DNA from: Dyella nitratireducens
GTDB taxonomy: Bacteria; Pseudomonadota; Gammaproteobacteria; Xanthomonadales; Rhodanobacteraceae
NCBI RefSeq assembly: GCF_014642835.1
Contig: NZ_BMJA01000001.1
Location: 1,471,257-1,535,256, forward strand
Reading direction: 5' to 3'
DNA: 64,000 nt
Positions 53,452 through 63,727 of this stretch are shown piece after piece; within the stretch, counting starts at the first letter, position 1; each line of letters opens with the position of its first letter. The position numbers and the translations under genes are program-made. Under the pieces are notes generated by a model that made no database searches, was not told where the DNA came from, and worked only from the letters and a program-made list of their open reading frames with translations.

Positions 53452-53514
53452 GGAATTTTTTTTCCATAAATTTATTTTGTGCAATGCAAATTGCAATTGC
53501 CGGAACGGCGTTCC
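53452..53514. promoter_or_regulatory. IolR-type operators in the divergent iol region
   Basis: GGAA-N6-TTCC at 53452-53465 (as TGGAATTTTTTTTCCA) and a related GGAA-N5-TTCC at 53502-53514 (GGAACGGCGTTCC), 50 bp apart. Between them lies an AT-rich stretch with GCAATGCAAATTGC repeats, suitable for promoters of both iolR and the uptake operon. The first matches the palindrome reported for RpiR-family IolR. Confidence 0.6.
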
Positions 53515-53596
53515 TATCCTCGGGGCCACGGCGCGGATTTTCTCCCGGACGCGCCCTCCGGCCGGGCATGGCCTGGCCTTCACCGTTGGAGACGCT

Positions 53597-54637
53597 ATGC
53601 GTACGCGATGGATCTCGACCTTGCTGGCGGGCCTTCTGACCGCCGTTGCGGCCACGACTGCGGTGGCTGCCACCGGCTCGCATGCTGATGAACGGTACGT
53701 GCTGATCAGTCATGCGGCCGATTCGGACGTGTGGTGGAACACCGTGAAGAACGCGATCAAGCAGGCCGCCGACGATTTCGGCGTGCAGGTCGACTACCGC
53801 AATCCGCCCAACGGCGACCTCGCCGACATGGCCCGTCTGGTCGAGCAAGCCGCCGCACGCAACTACGACGGCGTGGCGTTCGACATCGCCGATTTCGACG
53901 TGCTCGCCAAGCCAGCCATGCGCGTGACCGCCAAGCGCATTCCGTTGATCACCATCAATTCCGGCACCCATCAGGAAAGTGAAAAGCTCGGGGCGATCAT
54001 GCACATCGGCCAGCCGGAATACGAAGCCGGCAAAGCTGCTGGCGAGCGGGCGAAAGCGGCCGGCATCACCTCGTTCGTATGCGTCAATCACAACGCCGCC
54101 AATGCGGCGGCGTTCCAGCGCTGCAAAGGCTTTGCCGATGCGATCGGCGTGGATGCGCGCCAATCGATGATCGATTCGGGTGTTGATCCCACCGTGGTGG
54201 AAAACAAGGTGAGCGCATACTTGCGCAACCATCCCCGCACGCAAGCCATCCTGGCGCTGGGTCCAAATTCGGCCGACCCCAGCCTGCTGGCGCTGCAACG
54301 GATGGGGCTGGCCGGCAAGATCTATTTCGCCACCTTCGACCTTTCCGGCGCGATCATCGACGGCATCCGCAAGGGCACCATCAACTTCGCCATCGATCAG
54401 CAGCCGTATCTGCAGGGCTATATGGCCATCGCTGCGCTCGCCATTGCGCATGAAGACGACACGCGCGATCCGGCCGTGATCATCGCCAAGCTCAAGGCCA
54501 ATCCGGCCTTCCAGGCACGCTTGAAGGAATACGGCCTGCAACCGGTGTATACCAACCAGGGCGTCAGCTCAGGCCCGGCCTTTGTAACCAGGGACAACGT
54601 CGACACCGTGGCCAAGTACGCCGGCCAGTACCGGTGA
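53597..54637 (+). CDS. Inositol ABC transporter substrate-binding protein
   Basis: 346 residues from ATG 53597 (TTGGAGA upstream). Signal peptide ends near AVA|ATGSHADE. Periplasmic sugar-binding fold type I (RbsB-like), with YVLISHAADSDVWW, DIADFDVLAKPA and FAIDQQPYLQGY in the hinge region. Position at the head of the iol operon suggests inositol or an inositol-like polyol as ligand. Confidence 0.88.
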   Translation: MRTRWISTLLAGLLTAVAATTAVAATGSHADERYVLISHAADSDVWWNTVKNAIKQAADDFGVQVDYRNPPNGDLADMARLVEQAAARNYDGVAFDIADFDVLAKPAMRVTAKRIPLITINSGTHQESEKLGAIMHIGQPEYEAGKAAGERAKAAGITSFVCVNHNAANAAAFQRCKGFADAIGVDARQSMIDSGVDPTVVENKVSAYLRNHPRTQAILALGPNSADPSLLALQRMGLAGKIYFATFDLSGAIIDGIRKGTINFAIDQQPYLQGYMAIAALAIAHEDDTRDPAVIIAKLKANPAFQARLKEYGLQPVYTNQGVSSGPAFVTRDNVDTVAKYAGQYR

Positions 54638-54659
54638 CCGGCAACTCACGGAGATGCGC

Positions 54660-55805
54660 ATGAGCAGCACGACTTCCCACCTGCCCCTCACGACACGCAA
54701 GGACAACACTTCCGTGCAGAACGATGAACGGGTACGACGCATTTCACCCTGGCGCGGTTTCATCAGCCGCCCGGAATTTGGCTCCATCGCCGGTACCGTG
54801 CTGGTGTTCGTGTTGTTCGGCATCTTTGCCGGTGACTCGGGCATGTTCAATCTCGACGGCGTGATGAACTGGGCTCAGGTCGCGGCATATCTCGGCATCA
54901 TCTCCGTGGGTGCATGCCTGCTGATGATCGCGGGAGAATTCGATCTTTCCATCGGCTCGATGATCGGCTTCGCCGGCATGATGATGGCGGTGCCTTCGAC
55001 GTTCATGGGCTGGCCGATGTGGGCGTCGGTGCTGTTCGCCTTCGTCGGCTGCATGGCGCTGGGCTGGTTGAATGGCTACCTGGTGGTGCGCACGCGGCTG
55101 CCCAGCTTCATCGTCACGCTGGCTTTCATGTTCATCCTGCGTGGGCTGACGCTGGTGCTGTCCACGTATTTTTCCAACAGCACCATCGTCAGCGGCATGG
55201 GCGACAAAGTCGGTAGCGATCCGGTGACCAGCACGCTCTTCCAGGGCAGCACGCTGCATGGCCTGTTCGTATGGCTTGCGCAGGTCGGCATCATCGACAA
55301 GCTGCCCAATGGCGATCCGATCGTGGCCGGTATTCCCAAGGTGCTGCTGTGGTGGCTGCTGACGGCGGCCGGTGCGGGCTTCGTTCTATCGCGCACGCGC
55401 TTCGGCAATTGGATCTTCACCGTGGGCGGTGATGCAGCCGCGGCGCAGAACGTCGGCGTGCCGGTGCGCCGGGTAAAGATCAGCCTGTTTGTCTTCACGG
55501 CATTTTGTGCTTGTTTGTTCGGTGTACTGCAGGTGGCCGACGTGGGCTCCGCCGCCGCAGATCGCGGCCTGCAGAAAGAATTCGAAGCGATCATCGCGGC
55601 AGTGATAGGCGGCGCACTGCTTACCGGCGGCTACGGCTCGGTACTTGGGGCCTGCTTCGGCGCATTGATCTTCGGCGTGGTGCAGATCGGCATTTCGTAT
55701 ACCAGTTTCGACTCCGACTGGTACCGCGTGTTCCTGGGCGCCATGCTGCTGTTGGCGGTGCTGTTCAATCATTACGTGCGCTTGCACGCGACCCGCAGCA
55801 AATGA
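54660..55805 (+). CDS. Sugar ABC transporter permease (CUT2 type)
   Basis: 381 residues; ATG 54660 preferred since GGAG lies six bases before it. About ten transmembrane helices with CUT2 permease motifs: [18 protein letters not shown] and [15 protein letters not shown], and a C-terminal [20 protein letters not shown]. The segment from about residue 160 to 230 is longer than in RbsC. Confidence 0.9.
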   Translation: MSSTTSHLPLTTRKDNTSVQNDERVRRISPWRGFISRPEFGSIAGTVLVFVLFGIFAGDSGMFNLDGVMNWAQVAAYLGIISVGACLLMIAGEFDLSIGSMIGFAGMMMAVPSTFMGWPMWASVLFAFVGCMALGWLNGYLVVRTRLPSFIVTLAFMFILRGLTLVLSTYFSNSTIVSGMGDKVGSDPVTSTLFQGSTLHGLFVWLAQVGIIDKLPNGDPIVAGIPKVLLWWLLTAAGAGFVLSRTRFGNWIFTVGGDAAAAQNVGVPVRRVKISLFVFTAFCACLFGVLQVADVGSAAADRGLQKEFEAIIAAVIGGALLTGGYGSVLGACFGALIFGVVQIGISYTSFDSDWYRVFLGAMLLLAVLFNHYVRLHATRSK

Positions 55806-55815
55806 GGGTATCGCC

Positions 55816-56607
55816 ATGACCGACGACTACATCCTGCAACTGGAAAACGTCAGCAAATTCTTCGGCACGGTGATTGCCCTGCAGGACGTCACGCTGCGCC
55901 TGCGCCGCGGCGAAGTGCACTGCCTGCTCGGCGACAATGGCGCTGGCAAATCCACGCTGATCAAGACGCTGGCTGGCGTGCACCAACCCAGCCGCGGCAG
56001 CTATTGGGTGGAAGGCAGCGACGTGCGCTTCGCATCGCCCCGCGAGGCGCTGGACCACGGCATCGCCACGGTATACCAGGATCTCGCGCTGGTGCCGCTG
56101 ATGAGCGTGGCGCGTAACTTCTTCGCCGGGCGCGAGCCGATGCGCAAGCTGTTCGGCCTGATCCCCGTGATGGATATCGATTACGCGGCACGCGTCGCCG
56201 AAGAGAAGCTGGCCGACATGGGCATCCATGTCCGTTCGCCGCATCAGGCGGTGGGTACCATGTCGGGCGGCGAACGCCAATGCCTGGCCATCGCGCGTGC
56301 GATCCATTTCGGCGCGAAGGTGCTGATCCTCGACGAACCCACGGCTGCACTTGGCGTGAAGCAGAGCTGCAACGTGCTCAAGCTGATCCATACGGCGCGT
56401 GCGCGCGGCATCTCGGTGATCTTCATCACGCACAACGTGCATCACGCCTACCCGATCGGCGACAGCTTCACCCTGCTCAATCGCGGGCAATCGATGGGCA
56501 CGTTCGCCAAACAGGACATCGCCAAGGAAGCCTTGCTCGACATGATGGCCGGCGGTGCGGAGATCCAGGGATTGGTGGCTGAACTGGAAGGACGTGCCGC
56601 GGCATAG
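55816..56607 (+). CDS. Sugar ABC transporter ATPase, single domain
   Basis: 263 residues with one ABC domain: Walker [11 protein letters not shown]-loop VYQDLALVP, signature SGGERQ, Walker [13 protein letters not shown]-loop ITHNV. CUT2 ATPases usually hold two ABC domains in about 500 residues; a single-domain form resembles FrcA-type fructose transporters. Function in inositol uptake is inferred from position. Confidence 0.9.
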   Translation: MTDDYILQLENVSKFFGTVIALQDVTLRLRRGEVHCLLGDNGAGKSTLIKTLAGVHQPSRGSYWVEGSDVRFASPREALDHGIATVYQDLALVPLMSVARNFFAGREPMRKLFGLIPVMDIDYAARVAEEKLADMGIHVRSPHQAVGTMSGGERQCLAIARAIHFGAKVLILDEPTAALGVKQSCNVLKLIHTARARGISVIFITHNVHHAYPIGDSFTLLNRGQSMGTFAKQDIAKEALLDMMAGGAEIQGLVAELEGRAAA

Positions 56608-56610
56608 CGC

Positions 56611-58581
56611 ATGTCAGATGACGAGCATCGAACCATGAACGAACGGCAATACGATCTGATCTGCCTTGGCCGGCTGGCCGTGGATCTGTATGCACAGCAG
56701 CCCGGCGCGCGCCTGCAAGACGCCACCAGCTTCGCCAAATACCTGGGTGGCTCGTCAGCCAACGCGGCATTCGGCGCCACGCGTCTTGGCCTTCGCACAG
56801 CCATGCTGAGCCGCGTCGGCGATGACCATATGGGCCGCTTCCTGCTCGAAACGCTGACGCGCGAAGGCTGCGACGTCAGTCATGTCAGTATCGATCGCGA
56901 GCGCCTCACCGCGTTGGTGCTACTCGGCATCAAGGATCGCGATACCTTTCCGCTGATCTTCTACCGCGAAAACTGCGCGGACATGGCGATTGACGAGAAA
57001 GACGTCGACGAAGACTTCATTGCTTCCAGCCGTGCACTGGCCATCACCGGCACGCATTTCTCCACGCCACGCGTACACGCAGCGAGCAGTAAGGCGCTGG
57101 CCTATGCGCGCAGGCACGGTGTACGCACGGTGCTGGATATCGACTATCGCCCCGTGCTGTGGGGCCTTACCGGCCGCGGCGACGGCGAGACGCGCTTTAT
57201 CGCCGACGACGGCGTCACGACGCATCTGCAAGACATCCTGCCCCAGTTCGACCTGATCGTCGGCACGGAGGAGGAATTCCATATCGCTGGTGGTCATCGC
57301 GATTTGATCGCCGCGCTGCGCGCCGTGCGTGCCATCACCGCGGCCACCCTGGTGGTAAAGCGCGGCGCACTCGGTTGCAGCGTGATCGAAGCGGAGATCC
57401 CTGCCCACATGGACGACGCACCCACTTATCGCGGCACGCGGGTGGAGGTCCTCAATGTGCTAGGTGCGGGTGACGCATTCATGGCCGGCTTCCTGTACGG
57501 CTGGCTGCGCAACGAGAGCATCGAGCGCAGCTGCGCTTATGCGAACGCCTGTGGCGCGATGGTGGTTTCGCGCCATGCATGCGCACCGGCGATGCCGAGC
57601 CGTGCTGAGCTGGATTATTTCCTTGCCCACGCCGATCGCCTGGAGCGGCCGGATCAGGATGAGGAGCTGGCGCACTTGCACCGCGTCAGCGTGGCACGTC
57701 CCGCGTGGAACGATCTGCATATCTTCGCCTTTGACCATCGTAGCCAGTTCTACGAGCTGGCCTGCGAGTGCAGCGCGGACGAGTCACGCCTGCCGCATCT
57801 GAAACAGTTGCTGGTGGAAGCCGTGGCAAAAGCAGAGCGCGAACTGAACCTGCAGCATCGCGTCGGCGTACTGATCGACCAGCGCTATGGTGAAGATGCG
57901 CTGCATGCGGCCACCGGACGCGGCTGGTGGATCGGCCGTCCGGTCGAATTGCCGGGATCGAATCCGCTGGAATTTGAATACGGCCGGTCGATCGGCAGCC
58001 AGTTGCTTCAATGGCCACGCGACCACGTCGTCAAATGCCTGGTGCAGTTCGACCCAGACGGCGACGCCGAGTCACGGCTGGAACAGGAAACACAACTGCT
58101 CACACTCTACGCTGCGGTAAAACAGAGCGGCCACGAGCTGCTGCTGGAAGTGATTCCACCCGCGAATCCCGCCGCCACCGGCACGCCAGGCGAACGCGTG
58201 CTGCGTGCGATGCAGCGTTTCTACAATCTTGGCATCCGCCCGGAATGGTGGAAGCTCAAGCCGATGCCCGCCGCGGATTGGATCGCCATCGACGCATTGA
58301 TCGCCGCACGCGATCCCTATTGCCGCGGCGTGGTGCTGCTTGGTCTCAACGCACCGTTCGCGGAACTTGCGGAAGGTTTTGCCGCCGCCGCACACAGCGC
58401 AAGCTGCCGGGGCTTCGCCGTCGGCCGCAGCCTGTTCTACGAACCTGCCCGCGCCTGGCTAAACAACGACATCGACGATGCCGCGTTGATCGAACGCGCT
58501 TCGCTGCAGTTTGCCAAGCTGGCCAACCTCTGGCAGCAGGCGCGCAGCGGCGTGCACCAGCATGCAGGAGTGGCCGCGTGA
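56611..58581 (+). CDS. iolC: IolC kinase fused to DUF2090 aldolase domain
   Basis: 656 residues; ATG 56611, or ATG 56635. Residues about 15-335 are a PfkB-type kinase: YLGGSSANAAFG near the N-terminus and NVLGAGDAFMAGF with the catalytic Asp. Residues about 350-640 are a DUF2090 TIM-barrel domain (HIFAFDHRSQFYELA, WWKLKPM, FAVGRSLFYEPA). The first half phosphorylates 5-dehydro-2-deoxygluconate; the second likely cleaves the product to DHAP and malonate semialdehyde, replacing a separate iolJ. GTGA overlap with iolD. Confidence 0.93.
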   Translation: MSDDEHRTMNERQYDLICLGRLAVDLYAQQPGARLQDATSFAKYLGGSSANAAFGATRLGLRTAMLSRVGDDHMGRFLLETLTREGCDVSHVSIDRERLTALVLLGIKDRDTFPLIFYRENCADMAIDEKDVDEDFIASSRALAITGTHFSTPRVHAASSKALAYARRHGVRTVLDIDYRPVLWGLTGRGDGETRFIADDGVTTHLQDILPQFDLIVGTEEEFHIAGGHRDLIAALRAVRAITAATLVVKRGALGCSVIEAEIPAHMDDAPTYRGTRVEVLNVLGAGDAFMAGFLYGWLRNESIERSCAYANACGAMVVSRHACAPAMPSRAELDYFLAHADRLERPDQDEELAHLHRVSVARPAWNDLHIFAFDHRSQFYELACECSADESRLPHLKQLLVEAVAKAERELNLQHRVGVLIDQRYGEDALHAATGRGWWIGRPVELPGSNPLEFEYGRSIGSQLLQWPRDHVVKCLVQFDPDGDAESRLEQETQLLTLYAAVKQSGHELLLEVIPPANPAATGTPGERVLRAMQRFYNLGIRPEWWKLKPMPAADWIAIDALIAARDPYCRGVVLLGLNAPFAELAEGFAAAAHSASCRGFAVGRSLFYEPARAWLNNDIDDAALIERASLQFAKLANLWQQARSGVHQHAGVAA

Positions 58582-60467
58582 GCAGCGTGCGATTGACCAT
58601 GGCCCAGGCGCTGGTGCGCTATCTTGCCGCCCAGCAAGTGCGTGACGAGGAAAGCGGTGAGTGGCTGCAGATGTTCGGTGGCGTATTCGCCATCTTCGGC
58701 CACGGTAACGTAGCGGGACTGGGTGAAGCGCTATACCAGCATCGCGGCCAATTGCCCACCTATCGCGCGCACAACGAGCAGGCCATGGCGAATGCGGCCA
58801 TTGCCTACGCCAAGGCACATATGCGCCGGCGCATGATGGCGGTGACCACATCGATCGGCCCGGGCGCCACCAATCTGCTGACTTCCGCCGCCTTGGCGCA
58901 TGTAAACCGCCTGCCGGTGCTGCTGTTGCCGGGCGACATCTTCGTCTCGCGTGCGCCCGATCCGGTGCTGCAGCAGTTGGAGGATTTCGGCGACGGCACC
59001 GTCAGCGTCAACGATTGCTTCCGTACCGTTTCGCGCTATTTCGACCGCATTGTGAAACCTGAGCAACTGCTCACCGCCCTGCCCCGCGCGATGCATGTAC
59101 TGACGGATGCCGCCCTGTGCGGCCCAGTGACCCTTGCACTTCCGCAAGACGTGCAAACCGAAGCTTTCGATTGGCCCGAAGCCTTCTTCTCGCCGCGCGT
59201 ACACAGCTTTCGTCGTCTTCTGCCTGCACAGGATGACATTGCCGCGGCAGCACAAGCGCTGCGCAACGCGAAGCGCCCCGTGATGGTGGTGGGCGGTGGC
59301 GCGCTGTATGCGCAAGCCAGCGAAGCCGTACGCAACCTCGCCGAAACGCATGGTATCCCGGTGGCCGAAACCCAGGCCGGCAAGGGCACGTTGTCCTGGC
59401 AGCATCGCTTGCAGCTCGGCCCTGCGGGTGTATGCGGTTCTACCGCCGCGAACGAGTTGTTGGCGGATGCCGATGTCGTGCTTGCCGTGGGCACACGCTT
59501 GCAGGATTTCACTACCGGCTCGAACGCGCTCTACGCGCACGCGCGCATCGTCACGCTCAACGTCAACGGTTACGACGCGCTGAAAGGCGGCGACATCCAG
59601 GTATTGGCCGATGCACGCCTGGGACTGCAAGCGCTTTCCTCCGCACTGGGCGCCTGGCATGCCGATGCAAGCTGGCGGACACGTGCCGAACAACTCGCGC
59701 AGGCCTGGCGCAACACGGTGGACGAGATCACGTCGCGCCGCGAGCTTCCTGCCGGCACACTGCCCTACGACGGCGAAATCATCGGCGCCGTGCAACGCTC
59801 GCACACCGATTCCCATCGCCATGACATCGTCGTCTGCGCCGCCGGCACGTTGCCGGCAGAATTGGAAAAACTGTGGCGCACTGAAACACCCGGCGGCTAC
59901 CACATGGAGTACGGCTACTCCTGCATGGGCTACGAGATCGCCGGCGGCCTGGGCGTGAAGATGGCCAAGCCCGAGCGCGACGTGATTGTGATGCTGGGCG
60001 ACGGCAGTTATCTGATGCTCAATTCGGAAATCGCCACGTCGGTGATGCTGGGCCTGAAACTGATCATCGTCGTGCTGGACAACCGCGGTTTCGGCTGCAT
60101 CAACCGCCTGCAACAAGCCTGCGGCGGCGCGCCGTTCAACAATATGCTCGACGATTGCCTGCATGGCGCCGATGGCGTGCCCGCCATCGATTTCGCCGCC
60201 CATGCCCGCGCGATGGGCGCGCAAGCCGAACACGTGCGCAGCATTGCCGAACTGGAGCAGGCGCTGGTGCGCGCACGCGCTTCGACACGCACCTACCTGA
60301 TCGCCATCGACACCGATCATCGGCGCACCACCGAAGCCGGCGGTTCCTGGTGGGAAGTCACCGTACCCGAAGTTTCCGAACGCGACGCCGTAAAAGCTGC
60401 GCGGCGCGACTATGAAACAGCCAAGCAACAGCAACATCCCTATCCAGGCAAGTCCCATGACGCATGA
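58578..60467 (+). CDS. iolD: THcHDO hydrolase (IolD), ThDP-dependent
   Basis: 629 residues from a GTG that overlaps the iolC stop. ThDP-enzyme layout: N-terminal PYR domain with the catalytic Glu region AHNEQAMANAAIAYAK, central domain, and C-terminal PP domain with GDGSYLMLNSEIATS and DNRGFGCINRLQ. It hydrolyses 3D-trihydroxycyclohexane-1,2-dione to 5-deoxyglucuronate. Confidence 0.95.
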   Translation: MSSVRLTMAQALVRYLAAQQVRDEESGEWLQMFGGVFAIFGHGNVAGLGEALYQHRGQLPTYRAHNEQAMANAAIAYAKAHMRRRMMAVTTSIGPGATNLLTSAALAHVNRLPVLLLPGDIFVSRAPDPVLQQLEDFGDGTVSVNDCFRTVSRYFDRIVKPEQLLTALPRAMHVLTDAALCGPVTLALPQDVQTEAFDWPEAFFSPRVHSFRRLLPAQDDIAAAAQALRNAKRPVMVVGGGALYAQASEAVRNLAETHGIPVAETQAGKGTLSWQHRLQLGPAGVCGSTAANELLADADVVLAVGTRLQDFTTGSNALYAHARIVTLNVNGYDALKGGDIQVLADARLGLQALSSALGAWHADASWRTRAEQLAQAWRNTVDEITSRRELPAGTLPYDGEIIGAVQRSHTDSHRHDIVVCAAGTLPAELEKLWRTETPGGYHMEYGYSCMGYEIAGGLGVKMAKPERDVIVMLGDGSYLMLNSEIATSVMLGLKLIIVVLDNRGFGCINRLQQACGGAPFNNMLDDCLHGADGVPAIDFAAHARAMGAQAEHVRSIAELEQALVRARASTRTYLIAIDTDHRRTTEAGGSWWEVTVPEVSERDAVKAARRDYETAKQQQHPYPGKSHDA

Positions 60468-61374
60468 CGGTTTCGACGTAAAGATCGGCATCAACCCGAT
60501 CGGCTGGAGCAATGACGATCTGCCTTCGCTGGGAGGTGAAACGCCGTTGTCCACGGCGTTGAGCGAAGGCCGCGACATCGGCTACCAGGGCTTTGAACTC
60601 GGCAACAAGTTTCCGCGCGAGCCCGAAGCATTGCGCCAGCTGATGGCGGGCTACGGTTTGGAGGTCGTGTCCGGCTGGTATTCGGGCCAGCTCGCAGCGC
60701 GCTCCGTGAAAGAAGAAATCGCCGCAGTGGCAGCGCATCTTCGCCTGCTTGCCGAGAACGGCTGCAAGGTGATGGTGTATGGCGAGGTGGCGCACTCGAT
60801 CCAGGGTGAACGCACAGTTCCGCTCACCAAGCGGCCACGTTTCCGCACCGACGATGCGTTCAAGCGCTACGGCGACCGGCTCACTGCATTCGGCCAGCAC
60901 CTGCTTGAACAGGGTGTGCGGCTTGCCTATCACCATCACATGGGCGCCTATGTCGAAGCGCCGGATGACATCGACCGCGTCATGGCGCATACCGGCCATG
61001 AAGTCGGCCTGCTTTTCGATAGCGGACACGCGTACTTCGGCGGCGGCGATCCCGTCGCAATCCTTGGTAAACACATCGATCGCGTCTGCCACGTCCATTG
61101 CAAGGACGCGCGGCCGGCCATCGTGCGGCATGCACGCAATCGCCAATGGAGTTTTCTCGACTCGGTCTTGAACGGCGTATTCACCGTGCCGGGCGACGGT
61201 GCGATCGATTTCGCGTCGATCATCGCCATGCTGCGCGCGCACGGTTATCAAGGCTGGCTGGTGGTGGAAGCCGAGCAGGATCCCGCCTTGGCACCCAGCT
61301 ACGCCTATGCGCAGAAGGGCTATCGCACGTTGCGCGCGCTGGTCGACAGCACGCCGTTGCAGGAGGTTGCATGA
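60457..61374 (+). CDS. iolE: myo-Inosose-2 dehydratase
   Basis: 305 residues from ATG 60457, with an AGG-type ribosome site and an 11-base overlap with iolD; an upstream ATG at 60412 would add 15 residues. AP-endonuclease-2-like TIM barrel: INPIGWSNDD, ELGNKFPRE, YHHHMGAYVE, LLFDSGHAYFGGG, HVHCKD. Metal-dependent dehydration of inosose to the diketone. Stop overlaps iolB start. Confidence 0.95.
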   Translation: MTHDGFDVKIGINPIGWSNDDLPSLGGETPLSTALSEGRDIGYQGFELGNKFPREPEALRQLMAGYGLEVVSGWYSGQLAARSVKEEIAAVAAHLRLLAENGCKVMVYGEVAHSIQGERTVPLTKRPRFRTDDAFKRYGDRLTAFGQHLLEQGVRLAYHHHMGAYVEAPDDIDRVMAHTGHEVGLLFDSGHAYFGGGDPVAILGKHIDRVCHVHCKDARPAIVRHARNRQWSFLDSVLNGVFTVPGDGAIDFASIIAMLRAHGYQGWLVVEAEQDPALAPSYAYAQKGYRTLRALVDSTPLQEVA

Positions 61375-62168
61375 GCCTGTTGGTCAAGAGTCACCCGCAG
61401 GGACGTGAGATCGTCAAGGTGACACCCGCATCCGCCGGCTGGAAGCACGTCGGCTTCGAAGCCTTCCGTCTTTCACCGAAGGAACGTCTGCAGATTACCT
61501 TGCCTGCAGATCGCGAGGCTTGCCTGGTCGTGCTGACTGGCGATGCAAGCGTCCACGCGAACAGCGAAGCCTTCGACAACCTCGGCGGTCGCAGCAGCGT
61601 CTTCGACGAACGCTCACCGGATGCGGTGTATGCACCGCCCGGCACTGTATTTGATGTCACCGCACATGGTTCGGTGGAGTTGGCCCTGGCCACTGCACCT
61701 GCGACAGGGAAACACCCTGTACGCTTGATTCCCGGTACAAGCATGAAGCGCTCGGTGCGCGGCAAAGACACCAACACGCGCTATATCTGCGACATCCTGC
61801 CAGAAACGGAACCGGCCGAATCGCTGCTGGTCGTGGAAGTCGTAACACCCGCCGCACACTCCTCCAGCTACCCGCCGCACAAGCACGACACCGACGCACT
61901 GCCGCAGGAGAGCGCGCTGGAAGAAACCTATTACCACCGCATCGATCCGCCGCAAGGTTTTGCCTTCCAGCGCGTGTACACGGACGCGCGCGATTTGGAC
62001 GAGTCGATGGCGGTATGCGACCACGATGTGGTGATGGTGCCGCGCGGTTACCACCCGGTGGTGATGCCGCACGGCTACCGCGGCTACTACCTCAACGTGA
62101 TGGCCGGCGCCCGTCGCGCGTGGCATTTCAAAAACGACCCGGCGCACGACTGGCTGATGCAGCGCTGA
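61371..62168 (+). CDS. iolB: 5-Deoxyglucuronate isomerase
   Basis: 265 residues. Bicupin fold with YPPHKHDTD as the metal-binding histidine motif, [20 protein letters not shown], and [15 protein letters not shown]. It converts 5-deoxyglucuronate to 2-deoxy-5-keto-gluconate, the IolC substrate. ATGA overlap with iolE. Confidence 0.95.
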   Translation: MSLLVKSHPQGREIVKVTPASAGWKHVGFEAFRLSPKERLQITLPADREACLVVLTGDASVHANSEAFDNLGGRSSVFDERSPDAVYAPPGTVFDVTAHGSVELALATAPATGKHPVRLIPGTSMKRSVRGKDTNTRYICDILPETEPAESLLVVEVVTPAAHSSSYPPHKHDTDALPQESALEETYYHRIDPPQGFAFQRVYTDARDLDESMAVCDHDVVMVPRGYHPVVMPHGYRGYYLNVMAGARRAWHFKNDPAHDWLMQR

Positions 62169-62203
62169 GAGCAAGCTCTGAAATACAGCAAGAGGAAAAA
62201 CCG

Positions 62204-63727
62204 ATGTCCGCACAACCTTCCCAACCGACTGCGCCACAGGCTATCGGCCATTACATCGACGGCCGCCGTCACGCTGGCCGCGGCGCCAGCACTCCCTCCT
62301 ACAACCCGGCCACGGGCGACGTGATCGGCGCCATCGCCATGGCCACGCCGGCCGAGGTGAATGCCGCCGTCAAAGTGGCCGCCGAGGCGTTTCATGGCTG
62401 GTCGCAGACATCGCCGCTGAAACGTGCACGCGTGATGTTCCGCTTCAAGGAACTGATCGAGCGCGACATGGACAAACTCGCCGCCGTCATCACGCGCGAG
62501 CACGGCAAGGTGTTTTCCGATGCCAAGGGCGAAGTGACGCGCGGCCTGGAAGTAGTCGAATACGCCTGTGGCATTCCGGAGCTGCTGAAAGGCGAATACA
62601 CCGAGCAGATCGGCAGCGACATCGATGCATGGACGATGCGCCAACCACTGGGTGTGTGTGCGGGCATCACACCCTTCAACTTTCCGGCCATGGTGCCAAT
62701 GTGGATGTTTCCCATGGCGCTCGCCTGCGGCAACAGCTTCGTGCTCAAGCCTTCCGAACGCGATCCGTCTGCCTCGTTGATGCTAGCCGAGCTGCTGAAG
62801 GAAGCCGGCTTGCCGGACGGTGTGTTCAACGTGGTGCAAGGTGACAAGACGGCGGTGGATGCGCTGCTGGATCACCCCGGCATTCGCGCGGTGAGCTTCG
62901 TCGGCTCCACGCCGATCGCCGAATACATCTACGCACGCGGCACCGCCGCCGGCAAGCGCGTGCAGGCGCTGGGTGGTGCGAAGAACCACATGATCGTGAT
63001 GCCGGATGCCGATATCGAGAAAGCGGCCGATGCCTTGATCGGTGCCGGTTACGGTGCGGCTGGTGAACGCTGCATGGCGATCTCAGTGGCGGTGGCAGTG
63101 GGCGATGCCACGGCGGATCAATTGGTGGCCAAGCTCACACCGAAGGTGCACACCTTGCGTATCGGCAACGGCATGGATGCACACGTCGAGATGGGGCCGG
63201 TGATTACCGCCCAGCATCGCGACAAGATCACTGGCTATATCGAGGATGGCGTTGCTGCGGGCGCCAGCCTGGTCGTGGACGGACGCGGCCATCGCGTGGC
63301 GGGCTGCGAGCAAGGCTTCTTCCTTGGCGGCAGCTTGTTCGATCACGTGCGGCCGGACATGCGCATCTATCGTGAGGAAATCTTCGGCCCCGTGTTGTGC
63401 GTGGTACGGGTGCCGGATTTTGCCGCGGCGCTCAAGCTGGTCAACGACCACGAATACGGCAACGGCACAGCCATCTTTACGCGCGACGGCCATGTGGCGC
63501 GCGAATTCGCACATCGCGTGCAAGTGGGCATGATCGGCATCAACGTACCTATTCCTGTGCCGATGGCGTTCCATAGTTTTGGCGGTTGGAAGAAGAGCCT
63601 GTTCGGCGATCATCACGCGCATGGCCCAGAAGGAGTGCGCTTTTATACGCGGCAGAAGGCAGTGACGCAGCGCTGGTTGGCGAGCGAAGGCAGTCGTGGG
63701 CCGGAGTTTGCGATGCCGACGCATTGA
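62204..63727 (+). CDS. iolA: Methylmalonate/malonate-semialdehyde dehydrogenase (CoA-acylating)
   Basis: 507 residues from ATG 62204 with AGAGGAAA upstream. Aldehyde dehydrogenase fold: [32 protein letters not shown] and the catalytic Cys in GERCMAIS, the MmsA/IolA signature without the second glutamate of hydrolytic enzymes. Converts malonate semialdehyde to acetyl-CoA, the last step of inositol breakdown; may also serve valine catabolism (MmsA). Confidence 0.95.
   Translation: MSAQPSQPTAPQAIGHYIDGRRHAGRGASTPSYNPATGDVIGAIAMATPAEVNAAVKVAAEAFHGWSQTSPLKRARVMFRFKELIERDMDKLAAVITREHGKVFSDAKGEVTRGLEVVEYACGIPELLKGEYTEQIGSDIDAWTMRQPLGVCAGITPFNFPAMVPMWMFPMALACGNSFVLKPSERDPSASLMLAELLKEAGLPDGVFNVVQGDKTAVDALLDHPGIRAVSFVGSTPIAEYIYARGTAAGKRVQALGGAKNHMIVMPDADIEKAADALIGAGYGAAGERCMAISVAVAVGDATADQLVAKLTPKVHTLRIGNGMDAHVEMGPVITAQHRDKITGYIEDGVAAGASLVVDGRGHRVAGCEQGFFLGGSLFDHVRPDMRIYREEIFGPVLCVVRVPDFAAALKLVNDHEYGNGTAIFTRDGHVAREFAHRVQVGMIGINVPIPVPMAFHSFGGWKKSLFGDHHAHGPEGVRFYTRQKAVTQRWLASEGSRGPEFAMPTH

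Noticed and set aside
53381..54541. 386-codon minus-strand frame opposite the inositol-binding protein gene
   Set aside because: Low-complexity composition and full overlap with a well-supported gene.
58731..60578. Long minus-strand open frame (615 codons) opposite iolD
   Set aside because: Antisense shadow of a high-GC gene; composition is Arg/His/Gly-rich and no domain is visible.
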